A DNA stretch of 64,000 nt, taken from positions 1-64,000 of the forward strand of contig UCMW01000011.1 of assembly GCA_900473745.1 (NCBI GenBank). The letters are read 5' to 3'. Position numbers and translations under genes: made by a program. Origin of the DNA: Hyphomicrobiales bacterium (GTDB lineage Bacteria > Pseudomonadota > Alphaproteobacteria > Rhizobiales > Rhizobiaceae). The stretch's first letter is position 1. Each line of letters begins with the position of its first letter. Shown here piece by piece: positions 1 through 8,050 of the stretch. The notes below the pieces were generated by a model. The model was given only the letters and a program-made list of their open reading frames with translations, searched no databases and was not told where the DNA came from.

Positions 1-243
1 TCAAACTTACTCTTTGCCATTTGAATGCTTCCTGTGAACGAAACGGGGTTGCCCCGGCGAACCGGTTTGGTCCCGCCGTTTAAGGCTTTCATGCGCAATG
101 CGCAAGCGTTAAATAATCCGCCTTCCGGGGCTCGGAACGCGCGGTTTTTCCAGCCGAAAGCTCACGTAGGGCAAAGGCCCTGTCGTAGCGGAAGGCGTGG
201 CATGAAAAGCGTTCGAAATCTGCGACTTAAGAGTGGAAGGGGC
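1..243. other. Non-coding left edge
   Basis: No convincing gene is seen here; the short open frames overlap each other and have no family resemblance. The stretch lies downstream of two minus-strand tRNAs. In many proteobacteria a tRNA-Tyr/tRNA-Gly pair leads into tuf (elongation factor Tu), so this is probably the spacer before a minus-strand tuf lying beyond the left edge. That is inference from gene order, not something visible here. Confidence 0.4.
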
Positions 244-317
244 TGGAGCGGGTAACGGGAATCGAACCCGTGTATTCAGCTTGGAAGGCTGCTGCTCTAC
301 CATTGAGCTATACCCGC
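244..317 (-). tRNA. tRNA-Gly (anticodon TCC)
   Basis: Read on the minus strand this folds as a complete cloverleaf. The acceptor stem is GCGGGTA paired to TACCCGC, the T-loop is the canonical GGTTCGATTCC type, and the anticodon TCC sits in CTTCCAA. The 3' CCA is encoded (positions 246-244). It lies 21 bases downstream of tRNA-Tyr on the same strand and is presumably co-transcribed with it. Confidence 0.96.
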
Positions 318-338
318 ATATTCAGATCCGAGGACGAA

Positions 339-423
339 TGGTGGAGAGAGTTGGATTTGAACCAACGTAGGCTGAGCCAACGGATTTACAGTCCGTCCCC
401 TTTAACCACTCGGGCATCTCTCC
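339..423 (-). tRNA. tRNA-Tyr (anticodon GTA)
   Basis: A minus-strand class II tRNA with a long variable arm. The anticodon GTA lies within ACTGTAAAT, the acceptor stem is GGAGAGA paired to TCTCTCC, and the 3' CCA is encoded. The length of 85 including CCA fits bacterial tRNA-Tyr. It is the first gene after the promoter at 498-526 and is followed by tRNA-Gly. Confidence 0.96.
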
Positions 424-497
424 ATTCTTTCGTCCGGATCTGGCGACCAAGCTTTGTAGTCCAGACCAGAGTGCGTCGCCCCCTGATCTGCGGCGGG

Positions 498-526
498 TAT
501 ATGACGGCCCAACCGGCTCATGTCAA
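498..526 (-). promoter_or_regulatory. Promoter of the tRNA-Tyr/tRNA-Gly unit
   Basis: On the minus strand a perfect -35 TTGACA (526-521) is separated by exactly 17 bases from CATATA (503-498). This resembles the rhizobial housekeeping consensus CTTGAC-N17-CTATAT. Transcription would start near 491, about 70 bases before tRNA-Tyr. It is the strongest sigma-70-like promoter I found in the window, as expected for a stable RNA (and possibly tuf) operon. Confidence 0.65.
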
Positions 527-629
527 CACGCCCATTGACGAAAAATTCCGAAAAGTTTCATGGGCAAGACACATATGCGATTTTCCGGCCGGGTCTATGC
601 CGCCCCCGTGCCCGACGCTATAAGGGCGC

Positions 630-1511
630 ATGGCCAAAGATCCGAAAATAGACAAAACCGCCCGTGACACCCATTATGCGACGCTGCGCCGACAGGTGCG
701 CGATGCCAAGCGTGAAAGGGGTGAAATCCCCACGCCGGAGGCGCAGAAGCCACGCAAGAGCAATGCCGGCTGGACGCCACCGAAGCTCGCCCCGGAGCAG
801 GTCCTGCTCTACGGACTGCATACCGTGCGCGCCGCACTCGACAATCCCGAGCGCAAGCTGATCAAGCTTTCGGCGACACAAAATGCGCTGGTCCGGCTCG
901 AGATCTCCTCTGTTGAAAACCTCGGCATCCCCTTTGAGACGGTGACACCTCAGGACCTCGACAAGATCCTGGGTCCCGAAGCGATCCATCAGGGCGTCAT
1001 GCTGGAAACACGGCCGCTGCCGCCGCGCCGGCTCGAGGCTCTGAAGGACAGCCCGCTGATCCTGGTGCTCGACCAGGTCACCGATCCGCATAATGTCGGA
1101 GCGATCATGCGCTCGGCCGTCGCCTTCGACGCAGGCGCCGTCATCACCACGCAGCGGCACAGCCCGACGGAATCGGGCGTGATGGCGAAATCGGCTTCCG
1201 GCGCGCTGGAACTCATCCCCTATATCCAGGTGACCAATCTCGCCGATGCGCTAGGCGAGTTGCACAAGCTCGGCTTCTTCTCGGTCGGCCTCGATTCGGA
1301 TGGCCCGGCCCCGATGGAGCAGACGCTTGTCGGCGAGCGGATCGCGCTGGTGCTCGGCGCCGAGGGCAAGGGGCTGCGACAGAAGACGCGGGAGACGGTG
1401 TCCGCCCTCGCCCGCCTCGACATGCCGGGCGCCATCAAGTCGCTGAATGTGTCGAATGCCGCGGCGATCGCGCTCTATGCCTCGCGCCAGCATCTGGCGA
1501 CAAAGGGCTGA
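630..1511 (+). CDS. rlmB: 23S rRNA (guanosine-2'-O-)-methyltransferase, TrmH/SPOUT family (RlmB-like)
   Basis: A 293-residue SPOUT-class methyltransferase that uses S-adenosylmethionine to 2'-O-methylate an RNA ribose, in RlmB the G2251 position of the 23S peptidyl-transferase centre. The RNA-binding domain spans about residues 55-130. The three signature motifs are present: LDQVTDPHNVGAIMRSA (147-163), LVLGAEGKGLR (240-250) and SLNVSNAAAIALY (271-283). Residues 1-50 form a basic tail, which is common in alphaproteobacterial members. The stop overlaps the start of the next gene (TGATG), so the two are probably translationally coupled. A tRNA-modifying TrmH relative is possible, but the motif set and the 23S-type N-terminal domain favour RlmB. 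Confidence 0.9.
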   Translation: MAKDPKIDKTARDTHYATLRRQVRDAKRERGEIPTPEAQKPRKSNAGWTPPKLAPEQVLLYGLHTVRAALDNPERKLIKLSATQNALVRLEISSVENLGIPFETVTPQDLDKILGPEAIHQGVMLETRPLPPRRLEALKDSPLILVLDQVTDPHNVGAIMRSAVAFDAGAVITTQRHSPTESGVMAKSASGALELIPYIQVTNLADALGELHKLGFFSVGLDSDGPAPMEQTLVGERIALVLGAEGKGLRQKTRETVSALARLDMPGAIKSLNVSNAAAIALYASRQHLATKG

Positions 1512-2302
1512 TGTGGCTCGTGTTCACCGACCTCGACGGGACACTGCTCGATCACGACAGTTACTCCTTCGAGGCGGCGCGGCCGGCACTCGATCTGCTC
1601 AAGGCGCGCGGCATTCCGGTCATTCTGGCAAGCAGCAAGACGGAAGCGGAAATGCGGCCGATCGCCGACGGGATCGGGATTTCTCACCCGATGATCGTCG
1701 AAAACGGAGCCGGTGTCGTCGGGCTGAATGCAGAAACGACCGTAGGCGATGCGCATTCGTCGAATCGTTACATGCGCTTGCGGACGCTTCTTAGGGAATT
1801 ACCTAAGGAACTCGGCGCCTGTTTCGCAGGCTTTGGCGACTGGGACGTGGAAGAGGTCTCCAGGCAGACAGGCCTGCCCCATTCTTCCGCCGCGCTTGCA
1901 CGCCAGCGGCGGTTTTCCGAACCCGGCCTCTTCACCGGGACCGATGCAGAGAAGCGCGTGTTTCTCGATCATCTCGACGCGCAAGGCTTCACGGCCGTCC
2001 AGGGCGGACGCTTCTTCACGCTGATGCCCAAGACGTCCAAGGCCGATCGCATGGCCGAGGTGGTCGCGCATTATCAGCGCCGCTCACGTGACCCGGTGCG
2101 CACGGTTGCCCTGGGAGACGCGCCGAACGATCTCGCCATGCTAGAAGCGGCCGATTGCGGCATCATCATCTCCAACCCTGCCCACGCGCCCCTACCCGTC
2201 ACCGAACGAGAAGGACAGGGAGCGATCCTGCGGTCCGAACAGGCCGGCCCGGAAGGCTGGAACACAATGATCCATCAACTCGTTGCCACGGGGTTTCTCT
2301 GA
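1511..2302 (+). CDS. HAD phosphatase, mannosyl-/glucosyl-3-phosphoglycerate phosphatase type
   Basis: A 263-residue HAD hydrolase of the Cof-like MPGP/YedP type. Motif I is FTDLDGTLLD (residues 5-14, nucleophile D7), motif II lies in LASSKT (about 39-44), and motif IV is GDAPND (202-207). Family members remove the phosphate from mannosyl- or glucosyl-3-phosphoglycerate. The start overlaps the rlmB stop by one base. The next gene is a glycosyltransferase that could make exactly this substrate, which supports the assignment. The sugar (glucose or mannose) cannot be decided from sequence alone, so I give no gene symbol. Confidence 0.8.
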   Translation: MWLVFTDLDGTLLDHDSYSFEAARPALDLLKARGIPVILASSKTEAEMRPIADGIGISHPMIVENGAGVVGLNAETTVGDAHSSNRYMRLRTLLRELPKELGACFAGFGDWDVEEVSRQTGLPHSSAALARQRRFSEPGLFTGTDAEKRVFLDHLDAQGFTAVQGGRFFTLMPKTSKADRMAEVVAHYQRRSRDPVRTVALGDAPNDLAMLEAADCGIIISNPAHAPLPVTEREGQGAILRSEQAGPEGWNTMIHQLVATGFL

Positions 2303-2340
2303 GCCGGCCGCAACCGGCTCCATCACGGAAGGATTTTGAC

Positions 2341-3555
2341 ATGGCGGATTTTCATCAGAACGGCGTTGTCGCCACCCTGCACAATCTCAGGGAGCGCTCG
2401 CAGGAGCGGATGGAGAAGGAGCTTTCAGTCTTTTCCGCCTCGCGCCCGATCACGTTGATCCTGCCATCTCTCTACTCCGAACTTGAAGCCCCGGCCCTCG
2501 AGCACATCGTTTCGGAACTGTCGCAGGCCCCCTACCTCGCCGAAGTCGTGATCGGACTCGATCAGGCAGACGAAAAGCAGTTCCGCTTTGCGAAAGACTA
2601 TTTCTCGCGCCTGCCGCAGAAACACACCATCTTGTGGCATGACGGGCCACGGATGCGCGCCATCGACGCGAAGCTGAAGGCGGAGGATCTCTCACCCGAT
2701 CAGCCGGGCAAGGGACGCAATGTCTGGTTCTGCATGGGCTATGTGCTAGCCGGCCGCCAGCAGGGCGTCGTTGCCCTGCATGATTGCGATATTACCACCT
2801 ATTCGCGCGACATGCTGACGAGGCTCGTCTATCCGGTTGCCAATCCGCGTTTCCCTTACGTTTTTTCCAAGGGCTATTATCCGCGCATCGCCGACCGGTC
2901 GCTGAACGGCCGCGTCACCCGGCTTCTTGTCACGCCACTGCTACTGAGCCTGGAAAATGTCGTCGGCCACCATCCCTATATCGACTACCTCAAAGCCTTC
3001 CGCTATCCGCTCGCCGGCGAGTTCGCCATGCAGACGCAGATCCTCTCCGACATCCGCATCCCCTCCGACTGGGGGCTGGAGATCGGCGTCTTATCGGAGT
3101 TGTGGCGCAATTACTCGGTCCAGACCATCTGCCAGGTGGATATCGCCGATGCCTATGATCACAAGCATCAGCCGCTGTCACCGGAAGATGCGGCCAAAGG
3201 CCTGTCGCGCATGTCGATCGACATCACCAAGGCGCTGTATCGCAAACTCGCGACCGATGGCGTCGTGTTCAGCCAGGACGCCTTTCGGACGCTGAAGGCC
3301 ACCTATTACCGGACGGCTCTCGACCTCGTGGAAACCTATTACCACGACGCGCGGATGAACGGGCTGACCACCGACCGGCACCGCGAGGAGCAGGCGGTCG
3401 AACTCTTCGCCGCCAATCTGATCGAGGCAGGCCAGGTCTATCTCGACAAGCCGAACGCGACCCCCTTCATGCCGAGCTGGAATCGCGTACAGAGTGCGCT
3501 TCCAGATCTCCTGCGCGACATCCAGGAGGCCGCGCGGCTCGACGCGGAGAAGTGA
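2341..3555 (+). CDS. Glycosyltransferase, glycosyl-3-phosphoglycerate synthase-like
   Basis: A 404-residue cytosolic GT-A fold transferase resembling glucosyl-/mannosyl-3-phosphoglycerate synthases, which move a sugar from a nucleotide sugar to 3-phosphoglycerate. The visible features are the N-terminal LPSLYSE (41-47), GKGRN (123-127) and the metal-binding HDCD (147-150). I chose the ATG at 2341 because GGAAGG lies just upstream and the protein then begins at the conserved part. An upstream in-frame extension would overlap the phosphatase gene. With the preceding phosphatase it forms a two-step synthase/phosphatase module for a glycosylglycerate compatible solute. The exact sugar is uncertain. 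Confidence 0.75.
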   Translation: MADFHQNGVVATLHNLRERSQERMEKELSVFSASRPITLILPSLYSELEAPALEHIVSELSQAPYLAEVVIGLDQADEKQFRFAKDYFSRLPQKHTILWHDGPRMRAIDAKLKAEDLSPDQPGKGRNVWFCMGYVLAGRQQGVVALHDCDITTYSRDMLTRLVYPVANPRFPYVFSKGYYPRIADRSLNGRVTRLLVTPLLLSLENVVGHHPYIDYLKAFRYPLAGEFAMQTQILSDIRIPSDWGLEIGVLSELWRNYSVQTICQVDIADAYDHKHQPLSPEDAAKGLSRMSIDITKALYRKLATDGVVFSQDAFRTLKATYYRTALDLVETYYHDARMNGLTTDRHREEQAVELFAANLIEAGQVYLDKPNATPFMPSWNRVQSALPDLLRDIQEAARLDAEK

Positions 3556-3573
3556 GCCGGCGCGTTCCTGCGA

Positions 3574-4059
3574 TCAGATTGCCATGGGTGCCGCACCGCG
3601 GGTCAACCGGTAGCCCGCCGCGATGAAGCCGATCAGCAGCAGACCTTGCGCGACCGCGAACGGAGGTTCCGATCCTGTGGGTGCCAGGGCATTGAGTGGA
3701 CCGACTTTCTGGAAGGCCTGGACGATCAGCACGAAGGTATTGAGATAAAGCGCCGCCAGGGCCGTGAGCAGGAAGGTCACGCGCCAACGACCGACGAGAT
3801 GCCGGCGATAGAGCGCGAAGACTGCGACGGCCAGCACCACCGTCGAGATGACACCGAAGCCGATTGCGGGCGTGAAAACGGTGAAGGGGAAGAGAAAACC
3901 CGTCAACACCGTGGCGATGGTGGCGGCGAGAAAGACCGCGGTCCAGCCGGAGCGCAAGTGACCGCCGAGCCAGCCGCCGAGTGCGATGAAACCGGCGACG
4001 ATGCCTACAAGGCTGAGGACGACATGGAAGAGCGTGAAAGGCGACATACCGAAGATCAT
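3574..4059 (-). CDS. Small integral membrane protein, function unknown
   Basis: A 161-residue hydrophobic protein with four or five predicted membrane segments (about residues 5-28, 36-57, 63-84, 92-115 and 134-152). Short charged loops such as RRHLVGRWR separate the third and fourth. I see no catalytic motif and no clear family, although the general look recalls small DUF2306-like membrane proteins. It converges on the glycosyltransferase gene, 18 bases away. It is transcribed in the same direction as the MliC-domain gene upstream of it (91-base gap), so the two may share a message. Confidence 0.7.
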   Translation of the reverse strand: MIFGMSPFTLFHVVLSLVGIVAGFIALGGWLGGHLRSGWTAVFLAATIATVLTGFLFPFTVFTPAIGFGVISTVVLAVAVFALYRRHLVGRWRVTFLLTALAALYLNTFVLIVQAFQKVGPLNALAPTGSEPPFAVAQGLLLIGFIAAGYRLTRGAAPMAI

Positions 4060-4150
4060 AAGACTATCCCCGTAGCAGTTGCACGACCTCAGTAAGCTCT
4101 CCTTTTTGAAATTTGTCTACTCGCCCCCGCGCCGACCGGCGGTCGACCCG

Positions 4151-5125
4151 TCACATCGCCGGGCGGCAGGTGAACTCTCCTTCGACCGCGACGAACGACG
4201 TGCCGTTCGCCGAGAGTTTCCGCTCGACCGGATAATCGATGACGCTCGGCGAGGCTTCGATCTCCTTCGCCGCGTTCGGGTCGGCATCGATGGCGGGTTT
4301 GTATGCGGCACGGCAATCGGGCATGGGGCGATCGGCGGCGAGGCCGAGTGCCTCGCGGATCGATGCCGCGCAGCTCTCCGGTGCTGCGAGAAGCGAGCAT
4401 GGGGCGGCAAAGGTTCGGCGGTAGCGGAGCGTGAGTTCATCGCCGACCAGCGCCAGAGTGGAAAATTCGCCGGCCACGACATCATCCATCAGACGCGTCC
4501 CCGTGCGGGCGTCATGGACGACGAAGGGCAGACCACCATTCCAGCCGTCTGCACCGCGGAAGAAGGCATAAGGTCCGACCGCGCCCCAGACGTAACCGGC
4601 GCTTTCGTCCTCGATTTTGCGGTCGAGCGTCGGGTTGAGCTGGCACGGTCCCTCCGACGAGGCAATGTAGAGACCGGCCGCGCCCTTTTCGCCGAGATCG
4701 AGCTCCTTCAGGGCGAAGTTGGGATAGCGCAGGCAGGTGAGTTTGCCCTTTCTGTCGAAGCCGGTGTCTTTTTCGGCCAGTTCGACCTCGGCACGCGTCG
4801 CCCGATCGAACTGGCCGGTGACCTCGCCGGCATTGCGACAGGTGACCGGCGCCATGCGGCCGATCGCGAATTGCAGTTCCTCGCCCTTGCCGCGCAGTTC
4901 GTAGCGGCCATTGGAATACCAGAAGCCACCGGCAGCAGGCTGTTGCGGGAGGGAGAGCTTGGCGCCGTCGGGAAGCGTGACGTCCGCCGCCTTCTCGCTG
5001 AAGGTTACGGTAAGGGCGGTGCCGTCGTCACAGGCATATTTGATATCGGCGGCCCGGCTAATCTCGGGAAGGATCAAAACGGCAGTCGCAGCCAGTGCCA
5101 GGCCGGCCAAAATCGGTATGCGCAT
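4151..5125 (-). CDS. Exported MliC-domain protein (lysozyme-inhibitor fold)
   Basis: A 324-residue exported protein. Residues 1-25 are a signal peptide ending near SRAADI. The next 75 or so residues match the membrane-bound lysozyme-inhibitor (MliC) domain: IKYACDDGT, LPDGAKLSLPQQPAAGGFW and YELRGKGEE, closed by TC. MliC proteins bind and block C-type lysozymes in the periplasm. The C-terminal 200 residues are cysteine-rich (for example GPCQLNP, AAPCSLL, PDCRAAY and FTCRPAM, which ends the protein) and I do not recognise them, so this may be a two-domain variant. No lipobox was noticed, so it is probably soluble in the periplasm. Confidence 0.75.
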   Translation of the reverse strand: MRIPILAGLALAATAVLILPEISRAADIKYACDDGTALTVTFSEKAADVTLPDGAKLSLPQQPAAGGFWYSNGRYELRGKGEELQFAIGRMAPVTCRNAGEVTGQFDRATRAEVELAEKDTGFDRKGKLTCLRYPNFALKELDLGEKGAAGLYIASSEGPCQLNPTLDRKIEDESAGYVWGAVGPYAFFRGADGWNGGLPFVVHDARTGTRLMDDVVAGEFSTLALVGDELTLRYRRTFAAPCSLLAAPESCAASIREALGLAADRPMPDCRAAYKPAIDADPNAAKEIEASPSVIDYPVERKLSANGTSFVAVEGEFTCRPAM

Positions 5126-5208
5126 CGGGTCTCCCTCGGCTGTCGTCAGACCATGCCAAAGAACTGCCCGCTAGGACAATGACAAAAATGGTTACATGTG
5201 AAGAGAAA

Positions 5209-5284
<76 letters not shown>

Positions 5285-5478
5285 AGTGGCCGGTCTTTAG
5301 GCGGAAATCGGTTTGCGGTAAAGCAAAAAATCGGTGCAGGGTTAGCGGATATGGTGAATTCCCGCGCGGCGCGCGCGGCGGTCACTCAGCGGCGAGCCGA
5401 ACCGTTTCGAGGGCAAAACGACTTGTGGTTACAGGCATTTGTCATGTACGACTTGGCAAGATTTCATCAGGGCTCGCC

Positions 5479-6252
5479 ATGTCTCGCACGTTCCGGTCGC
5501 TCGCCTTCATCGCTTCCAACACGGACGAAGCCCAGGCTTCGCGCAATGACCTGATTCGGCTTTATGGCCATACCGAGCCGGCCGAGGCCGATGTCATCGT
5601 GGCGCTCGGCGGTGACGGCTTCATGCTGCAAACGCTGCATGACACGATGAACAGCGGCAAATTGATCTACGGGATGAACCGCGGTTCCGTCGGCTTCCTG
5701 ATGAACGATTATTCCACCGACCAACTGCCGGAGCGGATCGAGGTGGCCGTGGAAAACGAATTCCACCCGCTGAAGATGACCACCAGCAATACGGACGGAT
5801 CCGTCTCGTTTGCGCTCGCCATCAACGAGGTTTCGGTCCTGCGCCAATCCTATCAGGCAGCGAAACTGCGCGTGGTGATCGACGGAAAGGTGCGGCTGGA
5901 GGAACTGATCTGCGACGGGCTCATGGTGGCGACCCCGGTCGGATCGACCGCGTATAATCTCTCGGCCCATGGCCCGATCCTGCCGCTCGAGGCACCTCTG
6001 CTGGCACTCACACCGGTCAGCGCCTTCCGTCCCCGCCGCTGGCGGGGCGCACTCTTGCCGGACAAGGTGACGGTGGTGCTGGAAGTCCTGGAGCCGGAAA
6101 AGCGTCCGGTGAACGCGGTGGCGGATCATACCGAGGTCAAATCGGTTCTGCGGGTGGAGATCGCGCAATCCGAGGAAACGACTGCGCGCATTCTTTCCGA
6201 TCCTGACCGATCCTGGTCCGACCGGATCATCGCCGAACAGTTTTCCGATTGA
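5479..6252 (+). CDS. nadK: NAD kinase
   Basis: A 257-residue ATP-NAD kinase that phosphorylates NAD to NADP in the cytosol. The diagnostic GGDGFML lies near residue 40, followed by NRGSVGFLMN, the substrate-binding NEVSVLRQSYQ, and TPVGSTAYNLSAHGP near residue 155. The open frame extends 128 codons further upstream, through the tRNA-Thr region, so that part cannot be coding. The ATG at 5479 gives the normal rhizobial length and N-terminus (MSRTFRSLAFIASN). It is followed after 7 bases by a gene for a small exported protein. Confidence 0.94.
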   Translation: MSRTFRSLAFIASNTDEAQASRNDLIRLYGHTEPAEADVIVALGGDGFMLQTLHDTMNSGKLIYGMNRGSVGFLMNDYSTDQLPERIEVAVENEFHPLKMTTSNTDGSVSFALAINEVSVLRQSYQAAKLRVVIDGKVRLEELICDGLMVATPVGSTAYNLSAHGPILPLEAPLLALTPVSAFRPRRWRGALLPDKVTVVLEVLEPEKRPVNAVADHTEVKSVLRVEIAQSEETTARILSDPDRSWSDRIIAEQFSD

Positions 6253-6259
6253 GGCACTG

Positions 6260-6736
6260 ATGAAAACGCGTTTTTCGACTGCCCTCACCCTGCTGCTCTT
6301 CGTGTCAACGCCTGTGATGGCGGATGATATCGGAGACTTGCCCCTGTCCGCCACCTTTGTGATGAGCGGCGGCTACTGGGAATCGGGGCCGGAAGGTGTG
6401 CCGGGCGCCGAAACCGCCGTCGCTCCCGGCGAACGGGGCTATTACAAACTCGTGGCGATCCGCCAACCGGACAGAACGGCACGCATTCATCTGCAGATGA
6501 TCGCGTCGGGCGAGCAAGGGCTTCGGCTGGTGGAAAGCGTCGAACTGGAGGAGTTCACCGCCATCAAGCCCTATGTGACGGGAATTCGCCCCGAAAGCAT
6601 GACAGGCGTTGCCGGCACACCCGGCTTCTTCGCCACCGTCTACTTGAAGACCACCCCCGATGCGGACCGGGTCGAGGAATGGACCGTGCTAATCGACGAA
6701 CTCGGCGATGTCAGGGTCGAGCGGGCGAGCAACTGA
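6260..6736 (+). CDS. Small exported protein, function unknown
   Basis: A 158-residue protein with a clear signal peptide (MKTRFSTALTLLLFVSTPVMA, cleavage near residue 21) and a mature part rich in beta-strand patterns. No cysteines, lipobox or catalytic motif are visible and I do not recognise the family. It begins 7 bases after nadK and is probably co-transcribed with it. It converges on prfB, with the hairpin at 6766-6792 between them. Confidence 0.75.
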   Translation: MKTRFSTALTLLLFVSTPVMADDIGDLPLSATFVMSGGYWESGPEGVPGAETAVAPGERGYYKLVAIRQPDRTARIHLQMIASGEQGLRLVESVELEEFTAIKPYVTGIRPESMTGVAGTPGFFATVYLKTTPDADRVEEWTVLIDELGDVRVERASN

Positions 6737-6765
6737 CGGTGTTCTCCCATGCATCGCCCAAGAAA

Positions 6766-6792
6766 AAGGCGGAGTGACCAGCACTCCGCCTT
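6766..6792 (-). terminator. Intrinsic terminator of prfB
   Basis: The 11-bp perfect stem AAGGCGGAGTG/CACTCCGCCTT has a 5-base loop. On the minus strand it is followed by TTTCTT, and it lies 24 bases after the prfB stop. The plus-strand side has only a weak T-run, so it may also serve the convergent gene less efficiently. Confidence 0.8.
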
Positions 6793-6816
6793 CGTCATTT
6801 CCGATGGTCGAGACGA

Positions 6817-7945
6817 TCAATCGATGTCGGCGACTTCCGATGCCTTGCCGCTGATCCGGTGGGCAAGAGCCGCTTCCATGAACTCGTTGAGCTCGCCGTT
6901 CAGGACGCTATCCGGATCGGTGCTTTCGACGCCGGTGCGCAGGTCCTTGACCAGCTGATAGGGCTGCAGCACGTAGGAGCGGATCTGGTGCCCCCAACCG
7001 ATGTCCGTCTTGGAGGCGGCCTCGGCATTGGCGGCTTCTTCGCGCTTCTTCAATTCGACTTCATAGAGGCGTGCCCGCAGCATGTCCCAGGCCTTGGCCT
7101 TGTTCTTGTGCTGCGACCGTTCCTGCTGGCAAGACACCGCGATGCCGGTCGGAATATGCGTGATACGCACGGCCGAGTCGGTCGTGTTGACGTGCTGGCC
7201 GCCGGCACCCGACGAGCGGAAGGTATCGATGCGGCAATCGCTCTCGTTGATGTCGATCTGGATCGAATCGTCGACGACGGGATAGACCCAGATGGACGAG
7301 AAGGACGTGTGGCGGCGTGCGTTCGAATCGTAAGGCGAGATGCGGACCAGGCGGTGCACGCCCGATTCCGTCTTCATCCAGCCATAGGCATTGTGGCCCT
7401 TGACCAGGATGGTCGCGGACTTGATGCCGGCTTCTTCACCGTCATGCATTTCCAGCACTTCCACCTTGAAGCCCGAGCGTTCGGCCCAGCGGGTGTACAT
7501 GCGCAGGAGCATGTTCGCCCAATCCTGGCTCTCGGTACCACCGGCGCCGGAATGGACTTCGATATAGGTGTCGTTGCCATCGGCCTCGCCAGACAGCATC
7601 GCTTCCACCTGACGGCGAGCGGCTTCGGATTTCAGGGCCTTCAGCTGCTCTTCCGCTTCACGGACGATCGATTCATCGCCCTCTTCCTCGCCCATCTCGA
7701 TCAGCTCGATGTTGTCGTTCATCGCCTGTTCGAGACGCTTGACGCCAGCAATGCTGTCATCCAGCTGCTGGCGCTCGCGCATCAGCTTCTGGGCTTCCTG
7801 GGCATCGTTCCAGAGGTTCGGATCCTCGGCCTTGTTGTTCAACCAGTCCAGTCGTCTTATCGCCTGATCCCAGTCAAAGATGCCTCCTCAGCAGGCTTAT
7901 GGCCTGCTTGATTTCGTCGACGACATTTTCGATTTCATTGCGCAT
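6817..7945 (-). CDS. prfB: Peptide chain release factor 2, with programmed +1 frameshift
   Basis: RF2 recognises UAA and UGA stops and triggers peptide release. The gene starts with ATG at 7945 ([13 protein letters not shown]), runs 23 codons to an in-frame TGA (7876-7874), and continues in the +1 frame from GAC at 7875, giving about 375 residues. GGQ lies near residue 246 in [13 protein letters not shown]. The anticodon-like tripeptide is SPY in [12 protein letters not shown], where enteric RF2 has SPF; I believe SPY is usual in alphaproteobacteria. The frameshift makes RF2 regulate its own synthesis, because efficient termination at the TGA yields only a short peptide. This is not a broken gene. 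Confidence 0.95.
7873..7890 (-). promoter_or_regulatory. prfB recoding site (CTT TGA C with internal Shine-Dalgarno)
   Basis: On the minus strand AGGAGG (7888-7883) is followed closely by the slippery CTT TGA C (7879-7873). This matches the conserved RF2 frameshift element: an internal Shine-Dalgarno a few bases before the shift codon, a leucine CTT that can re-pair on TTT, and a weak TGA-C termination context. Confidence 0.95.
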
Positions 7946-8001
7946 GCGTTCGGTTCTCAACCTCTGAAACTGGTGAAAATCTGGCCCCTCGCATAGTTGC
8001 G

Positions 8002-8026
8002 CCCGGCCCTGATGTAAAGGGCCGGG
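8002..8026 (-). terminator. GC-rich hairpin between prfB and mrcA
   Basis: CCCGGCCC pairs perfectly with GGGCCGGG across a 9-base loop. It lies 25 bases past the mrcA stop on the minus strand, the usual place for a terminator. There is no clear T-run afterwards, so it may end transcription poorly or stabilise the mRNA 3' end. The call rests on position and stem strength only. Confidence 0.4.
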
Positions 8027-8050
8027 TCGCGAGGAAAGGTGCGGAGAGGA

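Noticed and set aside
6817-7945. prfB as a frameshifted pseudogene
   Set aside because: The break lies exactly at the conserved CTT TGA C site with an internal AGGAGG, so it is programmed recoding.
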